64,000 nucleotides of DNA from Persicobacter psychrovividus (GTDB lineage Bacteria; Bacteroidota; Bacteroidia; Cytophagales; Cyclobacteriaceae): assembly GCF_036492425.1 (NCBI RefSeq), contig NZ_AP025292.1, forward strand, positions 930,001 through 994,000. The letters run 5' to 3'. A model generated the notes under the pieces. It was not told the origin of the DNA. It saw nothing but the letters and a program-made list of their open reading frames with translations, and did no database searches. This document shows positions 53,350 through 63,089 of this stretch, piece after piece (position 1 is the stretch's first letter; each line of letters begins with the position of its first letter). Position numbers and translations under genes: made by a program.

Positions 53350-54231
53350 TTATTCTTCTTCGGAAGGCAGTTCGCCGTCGGTGAAATCCACCGTTATGCT
53401 GAATACGCCCTGTTTTACATTAAAAGAGTGGTTGCATTCTCCAGTACCGAAATTGATCTGTCGGGTGTGGCCCTGGTATCGTAAAATCTTTTCGCCTTGC
53501 GAAGGCATCAGGAAGTTTTGTGTCAGGCAGTTGTAAGAATGGAGTAGGGCGTTGTTTTCCATAACCTCGACCTGATAGTCTTCTCCCTTTGCCGTAACCC
53601 CCGTGCTTTCTCCCCAGGTTTTGCGCTCAAGTCCAATATAGGTATCGTCCGCGACGTTGGAAGTCTGCGTAAATTCACCGTTTCTTTGGGTACTGAGGCT
53701 GCCGTTGGTCATGACAATATTCTCCTGCTGAAGGCGGTAAATCTTGGCATCAATGGTGTCTGATTCAGAAATGTTCTCCAAATACTGGGTGCCAAAGAAG
53801 TTGTAATCATTGACACGGTAATTATCAAAATCGATCCTCAGCTTGGCACCGCGTTTGTGTGGGAATGCTTTGGGGGAGTCAATGCCACCACTGTACGTGA
53901 TGATGATTTTCCCACTGTGGTTGAGTTCCCGAATCAGGCAGTCCTCATTAAAATCAAGGGTCAGCTTGTTTAAGTTGGGGTCCCAGATGGAGGTGTAACA
54001 ATGCGGATTCTCCTCGTCCTCTTTGGTGTCCAAAGCCACAATGGCTTCATCGGTGATACTCATGGCATCGTACAGCAAAATATCTAACTGAAGGTCTTCG
54101 GCAATACTGCCGTCAGAGAATAAATCGGCAGCTGATTCCAACTTGTCAATGGGTGAGCATGAGCTTATACAGAGGCAAATACAGAGCAGCAGGCTAAAAA
54201 AACAGGGATAAAAAGTGGAGGCTGATTTCAT
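53350..54231 (-). CDS. Lipoprotein of unknown function
   Basis: A 293-residue lipoprotein; the signal (MKSASTFYPCFFSLLLCICLCISSC) ends at a lipobox SSC. The mature part is beta-rich with acidic patches (EEDEENPHCYTSIWDPNLNKLTLDFNEDC, SGKIIITYSGGI, KLRIDFDNYRVNDY, FGTGECNHSFNVKQGVFSITVDFTDGELPSEEE). I recognise a type often seen in Cytophagales but no named family. It starts 35 bases after the TamB-like gene stop, so the two may be cotranscribed. Confidence 0.7.
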   Translation of the reverse strand: MKSASTFYPCFFSLLLCICLCISSCSPIDKLESAADLFSDGSIAEDLQLDILLYDAMSITDEAIVALDTKEDEENPHCYTSIWDPNLNKLTLDFNEDCLIRELNHSGKIIITYSGGIDSPKAFPHKRGAKLRIDFDNYRVNDYNFFGTQYLENISESDTIDAKIYRLQQENIVMTNGSLSTQRNGEFTQTSNVADDTYIGLERKTWGESTGVTAKGEDYQVEVMENNALLHSYNCLTQNFLMPSQGEKILRYQGHTRQINFGTGECNHSFNVKQGVFSITVDFTDGELPSEEE

Positions 54232-54265
54232 GTCAAAATAATTTTCAGTGGGGTAAAATGGGAAA

Positions 54266-57200
54266 TTAAAAATCTGTTTTCGGGCGATCGCTGGCAGGTT
54301 CGGCGCTGTTGTCCTGTTCCTGGTCGTCTGCGGAAAGCCCTTTTGGAGCCAAAGGGGAAAGTCGTATTTTGAGTGTTTTCGTATTATCTTTTCTGCGTTT
54401 TTTAAATGGGTTGAAAGAGCGCAACAGGTCCTCGAAGGAGTTGAAGGTCGCCGTGTGCAATAAGGAGACCCCCGTAGTGGTGGTGTTGGCTTGGTTCAGG
54501 GAAGCATCGAGGTTGGAATAATTATTTCGGGTGTACATTTTTACCCGATATTTCCCTGAGGGTGTCAGTAGATATTCCACCGACCAGTCACCAGCGATAG
54601 AGGCAAAATCTACCTTCGATTGCTCATTGGTGAAACCGCCGTCGCGAGAAACCCGCAAGCGCCCATCGAGGAAGGTATAGCCCAGCCGTAGCTGGAAGGT
54701 ATTGACCGCATCGGCATCCATTTGCCCCAGATCCAGGGCTATGGAGAGGTTGTCGTCCACCTGATTAATCCAGTAACTCAGCTGGTTGGAGACAAACTCA
54801 CTCAGACTGTTACCCACCGTATTGGAGGTGTTGAAGGAGTTGGCAGGGGCCAGCGATCCGAGGACGATGAGTGAGAACACCTGACGTTTCATTTCCTGCT
54901 CATTAACATGAATGTTGTTTTTGAAACCATTCACATAAGTGTCAAGGCTGATATTTGACCCGTTGCTTGCCGTAAAGGTGCTCGGGTATTTATCCAGGTT
55001 AATATCGAAGCTAAGCTCGGGCTTCATCATCGGGCCATTGAGTTTCAGCAACACTTTGGCAGGGTAACGACGACGAATTTCTGGACTTTCCGCATAAGTG
55101 GTGTCCACAATGGCCGTCAGGTTGGTGAGCTGGTCATATTCAGCATCGATATGCAATTGCGCCTGATAGGGGTCGCCATTCCAGCTGATGGTACTCTCGG
55201 GCTTAATGATAAATTCTTTGTTGATAATATTGGACAAGGTGAAATTATAGGACCCCTGCGTAAAGGAAAGGTCACCGAATACACTCATGTCGCCCTGTCG
55301 GTTGATCTTCAGCTCGAGGTTTCCATTTCCTCGGCCCTGAATAATATCTCCCGCCTGCAAATCAAAAATCAACTGCCCAAAGGCATCGGGCGTTACCTTA
55401 AATTTAAAGTCATAGTTTACACCTTTAACCTGTACCTTTTTCACTTCCTGCTGAAAAACATTTTTCAGGAAATCAAACTCGTTCTTTCGGGCCTTAAAGG
55501 TGATGTAATCCTGATTACCGACTTCCTCTGAACTGGACTCCAGCGGGATATTGAACTTGGTGTTTTTGCGCGTCTCCATATTGGCCGAAATATTAAAATT
55601 GTCGATCGGGCCAAAGAAGCGCATATTCCCCGAAGCGTATGCTTTACCGTAATACAGGCTGTTGTCTTTTGCAGTGGTGTTCAGCACCATCAGGTTATTG
55701 AAATTGGCATTGATGTTAAAGTCAAAATTTCGCAAGCCATGGTGCGTGATCTCGCCTGTCACATTACCAAAATTCCCCTCGGTATCTCTTACCGACAAGC
55801 CCTGAAATACAAATTTGTCGGGCTGAATCAGGATGGCGCCATTGGCACGGTAGCGGGTCTGTAGATAATCGACTTTTACCGTAGCGGTATCAATCATCAT
55901 TTTTCCGTTAATCACTGGTTTGCTCAAATTGCCTGTTACATCGACAAAGCCCGAAGTGGTACCATTGAAATCAGAGGCATAATCCTTCAAAAATGGCTCT
56001 GCCACGGCGATGGGCAGGTCTTTGATTTTAAGCGCCAAATCGAGGGTCTGCTTCTTTCGATAAGGGTAATAGGCTCCTTCGAGGGTCAGGAATTGCTGAC
56101 GCTTTCGGCTTCCGCGGAAGGTAATGTCAAGCTTTGATTCGTCGTTATCCCAAATAGCCTGCCCTTTCATTCGGCCCAGGGGCAAATCGTTGAAGCTGAA
56201 ATTATCGATGAAAAGGCGATTCTGGATCAGTGGGACGGTGTAGAAATTTTTCATCGTCAGGGAACCGTTGAAAATACCATCGACTTCGGTGTCAATAAAA
56301 TTTTCAAGGTGGTTGAGCTCGAAATCCTCTACAATCAACTGAAACTCCTTGTTGGGCTGCTCAGAAATCCCTCCTTTTATGGCCAGTTTCTGACGGCTAC
56401 TCTGAAGAACCACATGACTGAAATCGATATTCTTGCCATTGAGCGTAATGGTGTTTTTTGGATCGAGCTGCCAGTCGTCGCCAAAAATATGGAGCTCTGG
56501 CGCTTTGGTGCTCATAATGGTTTGCCCATCCAGAAAGTCGAGGTGACCAATGAGGTCCACTTTGTTTTTTGTTTTATTTTGTTTGATCTGAAAAAGGTAG
56601 TCCATCTTACGGTCAAACCAGTTCAGCTCGGTTACCAGGTTGTTGGTATTCAGTGTTTTGAAAAAGGTCTGATGATCGGAGGTCATGGTAATGACTGCCT
56701 CAGGATCAGGCTCATTGATCACTTTCGATGTTTTCACGGAAAGCGAGGTGTTGGAGAGCGCATTCCCCTGCCAGTTCAGGCTGTCAAGATAGGTGTCCAT
56801 GGTCAGGTTATACGAATAACCGATCAGCATTTTTCCATGAATATTCGCCCCCGAGGTCATGTAGAAATTCGGGTAAAATAACCGCATGATGGGGTTGAAA
56901 TCAAAGAAACGAACATCAAAATTAATGTAGGACGGGTCGCTGTAATCTACCGCAGGCTGTTGGCTGTAATATCGCTTGAGCTGTTGAGGGTCATTTTTTA
57001 TGGCCATCATATATTCCTTGCTCATTTTTGGAATGCTCGCCCATAGAATGGAAGGCTTAAAGGTGCCATCAATACGCAACTGCCCGAAATCAGAGTACAG
57101 GTCCAGGGCCCTGAAATTGTCGGAGTCTTTGGTCGAGGTAAATTTGAGGTGGTTGAAATCCAGCGTGTCGCCATCATAACTGATGGAGAAGTTCTTCGCC

Positions 57201-58924
57201 TGTGCCGTACCGAGCAGGTCATCCATTTTCAGTCCCTGAAAATCAAGGTTCAGGTTGCCTTTCATACTGGCCGAAACGCCCTTGACAATATTCATGGTGT
57301 GAAGGTCGGCAAAAGGGATTTCAGCATTGATCTTCAGGTATGGATTTTTATTCCCCAGATTAATGGCTCCGTTAATCGTCGACTGAAAAGAAGAGTCATT
57401 GACCACCATATCGCCGATGAATATCTCACGGGAAAATCGGGCTTTGGTATCAATATTATGGTAATCATAACCATAAATACCCACATGTTCGGCTTTGGCT
57501 TTCAGGTTGAAATCCGCCGTAGAGACGGTCAGTCCTGTGCCTTCAATATCTCCTTCAAGGGTTACATTTTGAATGTACTTGGGGTTGTCAATCACCCGCC
57601 CGAGGTTAAAATCTTTGGTAATCAGATGCCCTTTATAATAGGGTTTGCCTCCTTCGGGAATTTTGAAGTTAATATCTGAAATGATCGAGCCCACGGGCGC
57701 GTCAAATTTTCCGTTGGCTACAAAATCCAGCGGGAAGCCTGTAAATCGACCATTGAATTTCACATCGTCCAACTCTTTCAGTGTACGGTTGGGGCTGTTG
57801 CCAATATAGGGGTACAGGTCCTCGATATTAATGCGTGACCGCTTGAAGTTGGCATCAATGAAAGTATCAAAAAACTGGGGGAGCCCACTGAAGCTGATCC
57901 GTCCGTGGAGGTGGGAATTGCTGCCAAATTCAAGGTCGAGATTTCGAATGTCGAAATTGGAAATGGGACCCTTCCAATGTCCTTTGAAGTGATAGGAATC
58001 CAGATAACCCCGCATAAAAGGGAGTACCTGCGCAAGGTCCCTGGAGGTCAGGTAGGATTGCTTGACCTCGGCATCGATACTGATTTTCCGCATGAAGTCG
58101 GAATAGTCCTGCCAGCCATTGTAATAAAAGTTGAGGTCGCCCTTCAGTCGGCTCTCACCAACATACAGGCTGGTTTTGTCGAGTTTGAGTGCATGGCGAC
58201 AGATCATAAAATCCGACCGCATATCCAGAATAGGCATATCACTGGTAACCTCGTGGCCCTGCATGCTTTCGATTTTCATGGCAATGGTGTCCTGATCAAT
58301 TCTGAAATCAGTAACTTCCCCAAAAATATCTTTTACGGTAAAGTTGTGGTTGTCAAAGCCAAAATCAACGGAATCGATTTGCGGATTCTGCATCCTGAAA
58401 ACAGAATTCTCCACCGTAATTTTTCCGATTTTCAGGTGGATATGGGTGCTGTCGTTGGGGTCGGGAGGGCCAGCGAGTCCATTGAGGCCATCGACCCATT
58501 GGTTGAGGCCAAACCGACCGTCGGATTGGGCGATGAGCTGGACATCGGCACCACGGATGTTGGCTTCGTTGAAATCGAGCCCACCATTGATCACCATATT
58601 CCAGAAGCCAAAATTGGCGTGCAACTGCTTCACATAAATGACAGGATTTTGGAGGGAGTCGAGGATTTTTACATCATGAAGTACGGCCTCATCCACCCAG
58701 CTGAACTCCACCCTCCCAACACTCATTGGGGCGTGGATTTTTCCGCCGATTTTCCCGAGGTAATAGTCGGTCAGTTGGGTCTGGAAGAAGGGCAAACGAA
58801 GCAGGCTAACCGCGATGATCCACAAAAAAATGCATACGGTAACCGCCCAAAGGAAAACTTTGAGTGCTCGGCGCGCGATACTTTTTTTGGGAGCAGGTAA
58901 CTGTTCAGTATTTGTTTCTTCCAT
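54266..58924 (-). CDS. TamB/AsmA-like inter-membrane bridge protein
   Basis: A 1552-residue giant with one N-terminal membrane helix (about residues 20-42, FLWAVTVCIFLWIIAVSLL) and a long periplasmic body of beta-strand repeats of the AsmA/TamB type. The last 400 residues carry the TamB/DUF490 domain (GNLELKINRQGDMSVFGDLSFTQGSYNFTLSNIINKEFIIKPESTISWNGDPYQAQLHIDAEY, about 1200-1260, and FSLIVLGSLAP). TamB-type proteins form a hydrophobic groove that moves phospholipid to the outer membrane and help outer-membrane assembly. The Bacteroidota versions lack TamA next to them, as here. It is divergent to tsaD. The ATG at 58924 is preferred to one six codons upstream. TATCTTTG (58984-58977, minus) may be its -7 box. 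Confidence 0.88.
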   Translation of the reverse strand: MEETNTEQLPAPKKSIARRALKVFLWAVTVCIFLWIIAVSLLRLPFFQTQLTDYYLGKIGGKIHAPMSVGRVEFSWVDEAVLHDVKILDSLQNPVIYVKQLHANFGFWNMVINGGLDFNEANIRGADVQLIAQSDGRFGLNQWVDGLNGLAGPPDPNDSTHIHLKIGKITVENSVFRMQNPQIDSVDFGFDNHNFTVKDIFGEVTDFRIDQDTIAMKIESMQGHEVTSDMPILDMRSDFMICRHALKLDKTSLYVGESRLKGDLNFYYNGWQDYSDFMRKISIDAEVKQSYLTSRDLAQVLPFMRGYLDSYHFKGHWKGPISNFDIRNLDLEFGSNSHLHGRISFSGLPQFFDTFIDANFKRSRINIEDLYPYIGNSPNRTLKELDDVKFNGRFTGFPLDFVANGKFDAPVGSIISDINFKIPEGGKPYYKGHLITKDFNLGRVIDNPKYIQNVTLEGDIEGTGLTVSTADFNLKAKAEHVGIYGYDYHNIDTKARFSREIFIGDMVVNDSSFQSTINGAINLGNKNPYLKINAEIPFADLHTMNIVKGVSASMKGNLNLDFQGLKMDDLLGTAQAKNFSISYDGDTLDFNHLKFTSTKDSDNFRALDLYSDFGQLRIDGTFKPSILWASIPKMSKEYMMAIKNDPQQLKRYYSQQPAVDYSDPSYINFDVRFFDFNPIMRLFYPNFYMTSGANIHGKMLIGYSYNLTMDTYLDSLNWQGNALSNTSLSVKTSKVINEPDPEAVITMTSDHQTFFKTLNTNNLVTELNWFDRKMDYLFQIKQNKTKNKVDLIGHLDFLDGQTIMSTKAPELHIFGDDWQLDPKNTITLNGKNIDFSHVVLQSSRQKLAIKGGISEQPNKEFQLIVEDFELNHLENFIDTEVDGIFNGSLTMKNFYTVPLIQNRLFIDNFSFNDLPLGRMKGQAIWDNDESKLDITFRGSRKRQQFLTLEGAYYPYRKKQTLDLALKIKDLPIAVAEPFLKDYASDFNGTTSGFVDVTGNLSKPVINGKMMIDTATVKVDYLQTRYRANGAILIQPDKFVFQGLSVRDTEGNFGNVTGEITHHGLRNFDFNINANFNNLMVLNTTAKDNSLYYGKAYASGNMRFFGPIDNFNISANMETRKNTKFNIPLESSSEEVGNQDYITFKARKNEFDFLKNVFQQEVKKVQVKGVNYDFKFKVTPDAFGQLIFDLQAGDIIQGRGNGNLELKINRQGDMSVFGDLSFTQGSYNFTLSNIINKEFIIKPESTISWNGDPYQAQLHIDAEYDQLTNLTAIVDTTYAESPEIRRRYPAKVLLKLNGPMMKPELSFDINLDKYPSTFTASNGSNISLDTYVNGFKNNIHVNEQEMKRQVFSLIVLGSLAPANSFNTSNTVGNSLSEFVSNQLSYWINQVDDNLSIALDLGQMDADAVNTFQLRLGYTFLDGRLRVSRDGGFTNEQSKVDFASIAGDWSVEYLLTPSGKYRVKMYTRNNYSNLDASLNQANTTTTGVSLLHTATFNSFEDLLRSFNPFKKRRKDNTKTLKIRLSPLAPKGLSADDQEQDNSAEPASDRPKTDF

Positions 58925-59015
58925 GAATAAGCAGTGTTGCACAAAAATAGGCTAAAAAATGTGGATTTTTGCCCTTCAAAGATAATTTTAACACGCTTTA
59001 TCAACTTTGTGCTGT

Positions 59016-59046
59016 TATGAATTCGGCAATACATTGATTATCTTTG
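59016..59046 (+). promoter_or_regulatory. Promoter of tsaD
   Basis: TTTG (59016-59019), 19 bases, TATCTTTG (59039-59046); 79 bases before the tsaD ATG. Confidence 0.72.
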
Positions 59047-59125
59047 CAAACTGTCCAAGAAAATGGCGTTGAACGCCGAGAGAAGAAGAGTTTTATTTTC
59101 CCCCAGGGAATCCAAATACATATAA

Positions 59126-60133
59126 ATGGAACATATCACCATTTTAGCCATAGAGTCATCTTGTGATGAAACCTCCGCATCTATCGTACGCGATGGGGTG
59201 GTACTGAATAATGTTGTGGCCACGCAAAAAGTACATGAAGAATATGGCGGAGTAGTGCCCGAGCTGGCCTCAAGGGCGCATCAGCAGAATATTATCCCTG
59301 TTGTGGAGCAGGCGTTCCGTGAAACGGGAATTGCCAAAGAGGAACTGACGGCGATCGGTTTTACCCGTGGGCCAGGTTTGCTCGGCGCCTTGCTGGTGGG
59401 TACGGCCTATGCGAAGTCGATGGCTTTGGCGCTGGATATTCCACTGATAGAGGTGAACCATATGGAGGCACATATTTTGGCGCACTTTATCGATGAGCCA
59501 CGCCCGCCCTTTCCATTTCTGTGCTTGACCGTGAGTGGTGGGCACACCCAGATTGTTTTGGTGAAAGACCACCTGACCATGGAAGTGGTTGGGAAAACTC
59601 AGGATGATGCCGTCGGGGAAGCCTTCGACAAGTCGGCCAAGCTGTTGGGCTTGCCCTATCCTGGTGGGCCGATGATCGACAAGTATGCGCAATTGGGGGA
59701 CCCGCACAAGTTCGAGTTTCCTGTTTCTGAAATGGAAGGTTACAATTATTCCTTCAGTGGAATAAAAACGGCAATTTTGTATTTCTTGCAGCGTGAAAAA
59801 CGTAAAGATGAACAGTTCATTGAGAAGAATTTAAATGACATTTGTGCAAGTATTCAGTTTACTTTCATTAAAATGCTGATGCAAAAACTCAAGCGGGCAA
59901 GCCGAGAATTGAAAGTTCCCCATATTGCTATTGCAGGAGGGGTTTCTGCCAACAAAGGGCTGCGTCAGGCATTGGAAGAGGAAGCGAAAAAAAGCCGCTG
60001 GACGGTTTATTTCCCCGATTTCGAATATTGTACTGATAATGCTGGTATGATTGCCATTGCGGCGCATTACAAATATGAGGCGGGAGAGTTTTGCGAACAG
60101 TCCGTTTCTCCTGATCCGAGAATGAGTATTTAA
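59126..60133 (+). CDS. tsaD: tRNA N6-adenosine threonylcarbamoyltransferase
   Basis: A 335-residue TsaD/Kae1/YgjD enzyme that, with TsaB and TsaE, moves threonylcarbamoyl to A37 of ANN-decoding tRNAs. Signs are the start ILAIESSCDETSASIV, the iron site NHMEAHILAH, SGGHTQIVLVKDH, the ATP site DDAVGEAFDKSAKLLGLPYPGGP and SFSGIKTAILYFL, and IAGGVSANKGLRQAL with YCTDNAGMIA near the end. It is divergent to the TamB-like gene, an arrangement I recall from other Bacteroidota. Confidence 0.97.
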   Translation: MEHITILAIESSCDETSASIVRDGVVLNNVVATQKVHEEYGGVVPELASRAHQQNIIPVVEQAFRETGIAKEELTAIGFTRGPGLLGALLVGTAYAKSMALALDIPLIEVNHMEAHILAHFIDEPRPPFPFLCLTVSGGHTQIVLVKDHLTMEVVGKTQDDAVGEAFDKSAKLLGLPYPGGPMIDKYAQLGDPHKFEFPVSEMEGYNYSFSGIKTAILYFLQREKRKDEQFIEKNLNDICASIQFTFIKMLMQKLKRASRELKVPHIAIAGGVSANKGLRQALEEEAKKSRWTVYFPDFEYCTDNAGMIAIAAHYKYEAGEFCEQSVSPDPRMSI

Positions 60134-60337
60134 TATTCGTTTATTTTATTGGCTGCGGATAAATGGCGTGTAAAGGATGATCTTATTGAGGTTGATCGGC
60201 TTTCTTTTTAGTAAGGTGCTGATCATCAGTTTTATCCGATAGATTTCATTTGGCTGTGGGCAAGACTAAAGACTATTATTTGATATGCGTTTACCATTAG
60301 TAATTTGGGGACGAAAATATTAACCATTGATTTTTTT

Positions 60338-60814
60338 ATGGCGAAGCAAAAGAATAAAAAAGATAGATTCAGTAACAATATCAATATCAAAAACCGCAAG
60401 GCGAGGTATGAATATGAGGTGATCGATAAACTTTCGGCAGGGATTGTGCTGAAAGGCTCAGAGATCAAATCGATTCGTGAGGGGCAGGTAACCCTCGGCG
60501 ATGCCTTCTGTGTTTTTCAAAAAGGGGAGTTGTTTGTTCGACATATGCACATCAGCCCCTATTCACACGGGAACAGTGAAAACCATCAGGATACCCGCGA
60601 ACGGAAACTGTTGCTGAATAAAACAGAACTGCAAAGATGGGAGCAGAAAATGGACGAGAAAGGGCTGACGATCGTTCCGTTGCGCTTGTACTTGACTGGC
60701 AAAGGGCTGGCCAAAGTGGAGGTTGCACTGGCGAGAGGTAAGAAGCTTTTCGACAAACGTTCGACCATTAAAGACAAAGACGTGAAGCGCGATTTGGAGC
60801 GTGTAAAATATTGA
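60338..60814 (+). CDS. smpB: SsrA-binding protein
   Basis: A 158-residue SmpB, partner of tmRNA in freeing stalled ribosomes. The OB-fold core is clear: NRKARYEYEVIDKLSAGIVLKGSEIKSIREGQVTLGDAFC, HMHISPYSHGNSENHQDTRERKLLLNK, and KVEVALARGKKLFDKRSTIKDKDVKRDLERV near the end with the basic DKR-x-tail. The ATG at 60338 is chosen over a TTG 33 bases upstream because MAKQKNKKDRFSNNINIKNRKAR is the usual start. Its terminator lies directly after. The tmRNA gene itself is not seen. Confidence 0.97.
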   Translation: MAKQKNKKDRFSNNINIKNRKARYEYEVIDKLSAGIVLKGSEIKSIREGQVTLGDAFCVFQKGELFVRHMHISPYSHGNSENHQDTRERKLLLNKTELQRWEQKMDEKGLTIVPLRLYLTGKGLAKVEVALARGKKLFDKRSTIKDKDVKRDLERVKY

Positions 60815-60817
60815 TGA

Positions 60818-60846
60818 AAAGGTGGGGGAATCCTCACCTTTTTTTT
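60818..60846 (+). terminator. Terminator of smpB
   Basis: AAAGGTG-GGG pairs with CCT-CACCTTT (one wobble), then T-run. Confidence 0.8.
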
Positions 60847-60986
60847 ACCTCCAATTTTAGTCAGTAGCTGATCGTAATGCCTTGTGCCTACGCAATGAGC
60901 GTTGATGGTCTCAGTGGCCACAGGGCTTTTATCAGCATCATGTCATCAACTACTATTTCATTCATTTAATCAAACTAATCAACAGC

Positions 60987-61709
60987 ATGAATTACGGACA
61001 ATGCCAATTACCAATTGTTCCAGTAAGAGCCACCGCCAGCGATGCCGCAGAGCAAGTTACCCAGTTGCTTTTCGGAGAGGGCTACCGCGTGATGGATACC
61101 GCCAAAGAAGGCAAATGGATACAGATCCAGTCGTTGCAGGATCAATATGTAGGGTGGATTGACCATCGCCAGCATTTTGCCACCGAGCAGCAACCACAGG
61201 CGGGGGAATATATTCTTTTTGAACCTATGGTTCGCCTCGAAGAAGCCTTTATAATGGCAGGGGCAACTTTTTCTGAACCAAAGCCCGAACATGCCTCTTT
61301 AATTAAGGTAAAAGATAAAAGATGGGATGCTGACCTGATTGCTGGCTGGGCTTACCGCTTGTTGGGTTGTCCATATCAGTGGGGAGGCAAAACCATGGCA
61401 GGCATTGATTGTTCTGGCCTTACGCAGCTCGCTTATGCGATAGGGGGCTATGCCATTCCGAGAGATGCCAGTGAGCAGGTGAAGCTTGGTAGCGGGGTGG
61501 CATTTATCGACCGAAAAGCTGGGGATCTTGCTTTTTTCAGCAATGAACAAGGGAAGATCAACCATGTGGGGCTGGTTACCCAGGAAGGAGAGATTATCCA
61601 TGCCTCGGGCAAGGTGCGTGTCGATAGCCTGACGGTTGCGGGGATATATTGTGTGGAGGAAGACCGATTGACGCATCAACTTGCGGAGGTGCGCAGATTG
61701 ATAAATTAA
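60987..61709 (+). CDS. NlpC/P60 (C40) peptidase with N-terminal SH3-like domain
   Basis: A 240-residue cell-wall peptidase of the NlpC/P60 class. Residues 1-65 form a bacterial SH3-like domain (CQLPIVPVRATASDAAEQVTQLLFGEGYRVMD, EGKWIQIQSLQDQYVGWID) and residues 115-240 the catalytic part: Cys142 in GIDCSGLTQLAY, His193 in INHVGLVTQ and His205 in IIHASGKVRVD. It cuts gamma-D-Glu-diamino acid bonds in peptidoglycan stem peptides. There is no signal peptide, as in cytoplasmic recycling enzymes of this type such as YkfC relatives. It is coupled to the CDF gene 3 bases downstream. Confidence 0.9.
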   Translation: MNYGQCQLPIVPVRATASDAAEQVTQLLFGEGYRVMDTAKEGKWIQIQSLQDQYVGWIDHRQHFATEQQPQAGEYILFEPMVRLEEAFIMAGATFSEPKPEHASLIKVKDKRWDADLIAGWAYRLLGCPYQWGGKTMAGIDCSGLTQLAYAIGGYAIPRDASEQVKLGSGVAFIDRKAGDLAFFSNEQGKINHVGLVTQEGEIIHASGKVRVDSLTVAGIYCVEEDRLTHQLAEVRRLIN

Positions 61710-61712
61710 TTT

Positions 61713-62591
61713 ATGAAGCAATATCAAAAGAAACAGTGGCTAATAGGAGTGAGTGCCCTTTCCATCGGGGTGAACTTACTGCTGTTTGCTGTCAAGTATT
61801 ATGTCGGTACTGCCGATAACTCCATTGCACTGATTGCCGACGCCTGGCATACACTTTCAGATTCCCTGTCGTCCCTGATATTGATGCTCTGCCTGCAGCT
61901 GGCCACCAAGCCTGCCGACGGGGACCATCCTTTTGGACATGGACGAGCGGAAATTCTTGCCAGTCTGACCATCGGAGGGATGTTGCTGGCCGTGGGGGTG
62001 TTGCTGGGTTTTGAAGGCTTTGAAGCCCTCTACCATCAATCGCACCCTAATTATTCCGAATGGGCAATTTATGTCACCATTGCCTCGATTGTGGTGAAAG
62101 AGCTGGTGGCACAAATCAGCTTTTATGTGGCGAAGAAGTACAATTCTTCTGCACTGAAAGCAGACGGCTGGCATCACCGTTCCGATGCCCTGACCTCGCT
62201 GGTGGTCCTGATCGGGATTTGGCTCGGTCAATATTTCAGCTGGCTCGATGGTGTGCTCGGTATTGGGGTAGGAATCGTGATTCTGTTTTCCGCCATAGAA
62301 ATTTTGAAAGAGAACATCAATCACTTTTTGGGGCAGGATGTCCGCCCTGAACTGGTAGAGAAGGCTTCCAATATCTGCGATAATATTGCAGGGACTTCGG
62401 TGGATGTTCATCACGTGCATGTGCATGACTATGGGGAACATAAGGAGATGACCCTTCACGCTCGTCTGCCTAAGCACTTATCGTTGATTGAGGCGCATGA
62501 TATGGTAACAGAAATGGAGCGTGCACTGGCCAACAAGCTCGATGTGGAGGTAACGATTCATATGGAACCTTACCTTACCGCTCCTGACTAA
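61713..62591 (+). CDS. Cation diffusion facilitator (CDF) transporter
   Basis: A 292-residue CDF exporter for Zn, Mn, Fe or similar ions. Six membrane helices are seen. The metal-site motifs are IADAWHTLSDSLSSLIL in helix 2 and KADGWHHRSDALTSLVVL in helix 5 (His/Asp type). ADGDHPFGHGRAEILAS is the family signature loop. The cytoplasmic C-terminal domain has HHVHVHDYGEHKEMTLHARLP. The His-Asp pair of helix 2 and the Asp-His pair of helix 5 fit Zn or Cd more than Mn. Cotranscribed with the peptidase gene upstream (3-base gap). Confidence 0.92.
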   Translation: MKQYQKKQWLIGVSALSIGVNLLLFAVKYYVGTADNSIALIADAWHTLSDSLSSLILMLCLQLATKPADGDHPFGHGRAEILASLTIGGMLLAVGVLLGFEGFEALYHQSHPNYSEWAIYVTIASIVVKELVAQISFYVAKKYNSSALKADGWHHRSDALTSLVVLIGIWLGQYFSWLDGVLGIGVGIVILFSAIEILKENINHFLGQDVRPELVEKASNICDNIAGTSVDVHHVHVHDYGEHKEMTLHARLPKHLSLIEAHDMVTEMERALANKLDVEVTIHMEPYLTAPD

Positions 62592-62653
62592 TGCCCGCTG
62601 CGGTACTTCAAAAGTGCTGCAAAAGAATTTAAAAATTCGTAGGATGGCGCTAT

Positions 62654-63038
62654 GGGGCTGTTGCATAACCATAAATTGATTTTGTCCCACGAAATTTTAT
62701 TTGTCACTGTATGGGCTGACCTGCGTGTCTGCCCGAATCATCATAAATTTTGTGTGGTTTGGATACACACATAGGTGCATCCGCAATGTCATTAAGTTAA
62801 GCGCATTATCCTGTATAGACGTTATTTTTAACGTCTAATTCAATGGTGATTTTATAGGTTTCCTCTTAGATTTATTCAAATTGTTACGTGAGTCGTTAAG
62901 AATAACGCCTCTACGAGCATTTCAAATTTAGACCTGTGTCCCTCAAAATCCTTAACTTAATGACATTGGGTGCATCCGTACAGCTCACGAAATAAAATTT
63001 TGCACTAAATGCAGAGAGCTGAGTTGTGCGACACCCCC
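62654..63038. mobile_element. MITE-1, second copy, split by MITE-2
   Basis: Same ends as the 20.5-kb copy (GGGGCTGTTGCATAACC at left; right end complement GGGGGTGTCGCACAAC). Inside are REP B (62713-62734, GTAT head, loop CTGCGT) and inverted REP A (62761-62782). Removing MITE-2 and one target copy (195 bases) leaves 190 bp, matching the intact 191-bp copy. The left 17 bases also match the inner right end of the IS1182-like element. Confidence 0.82.
62784..62968. mobile_element. MITE-2, complete copy inserted in a REP
   Basis: A 185-bp element with perfect 18-bp inverted ends CAATGTCATTAAGTTAAG, flanked by a 10-bp direct repeat GGTGCATCCG (62774-62783 and 62969-62978). The interior has the perfect hairpin AGACGTTA-TTTT-TAACGTCT and no reading frame. 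A truncated relative is at 25167-25334. The target is the 5' arm of REP A. Confidence 0.85.
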
Positions 63039-63089
63039 ACGAATAGCAATTCCCTCAAATAACGATCATCTGTGGGCCATAAAATAATC

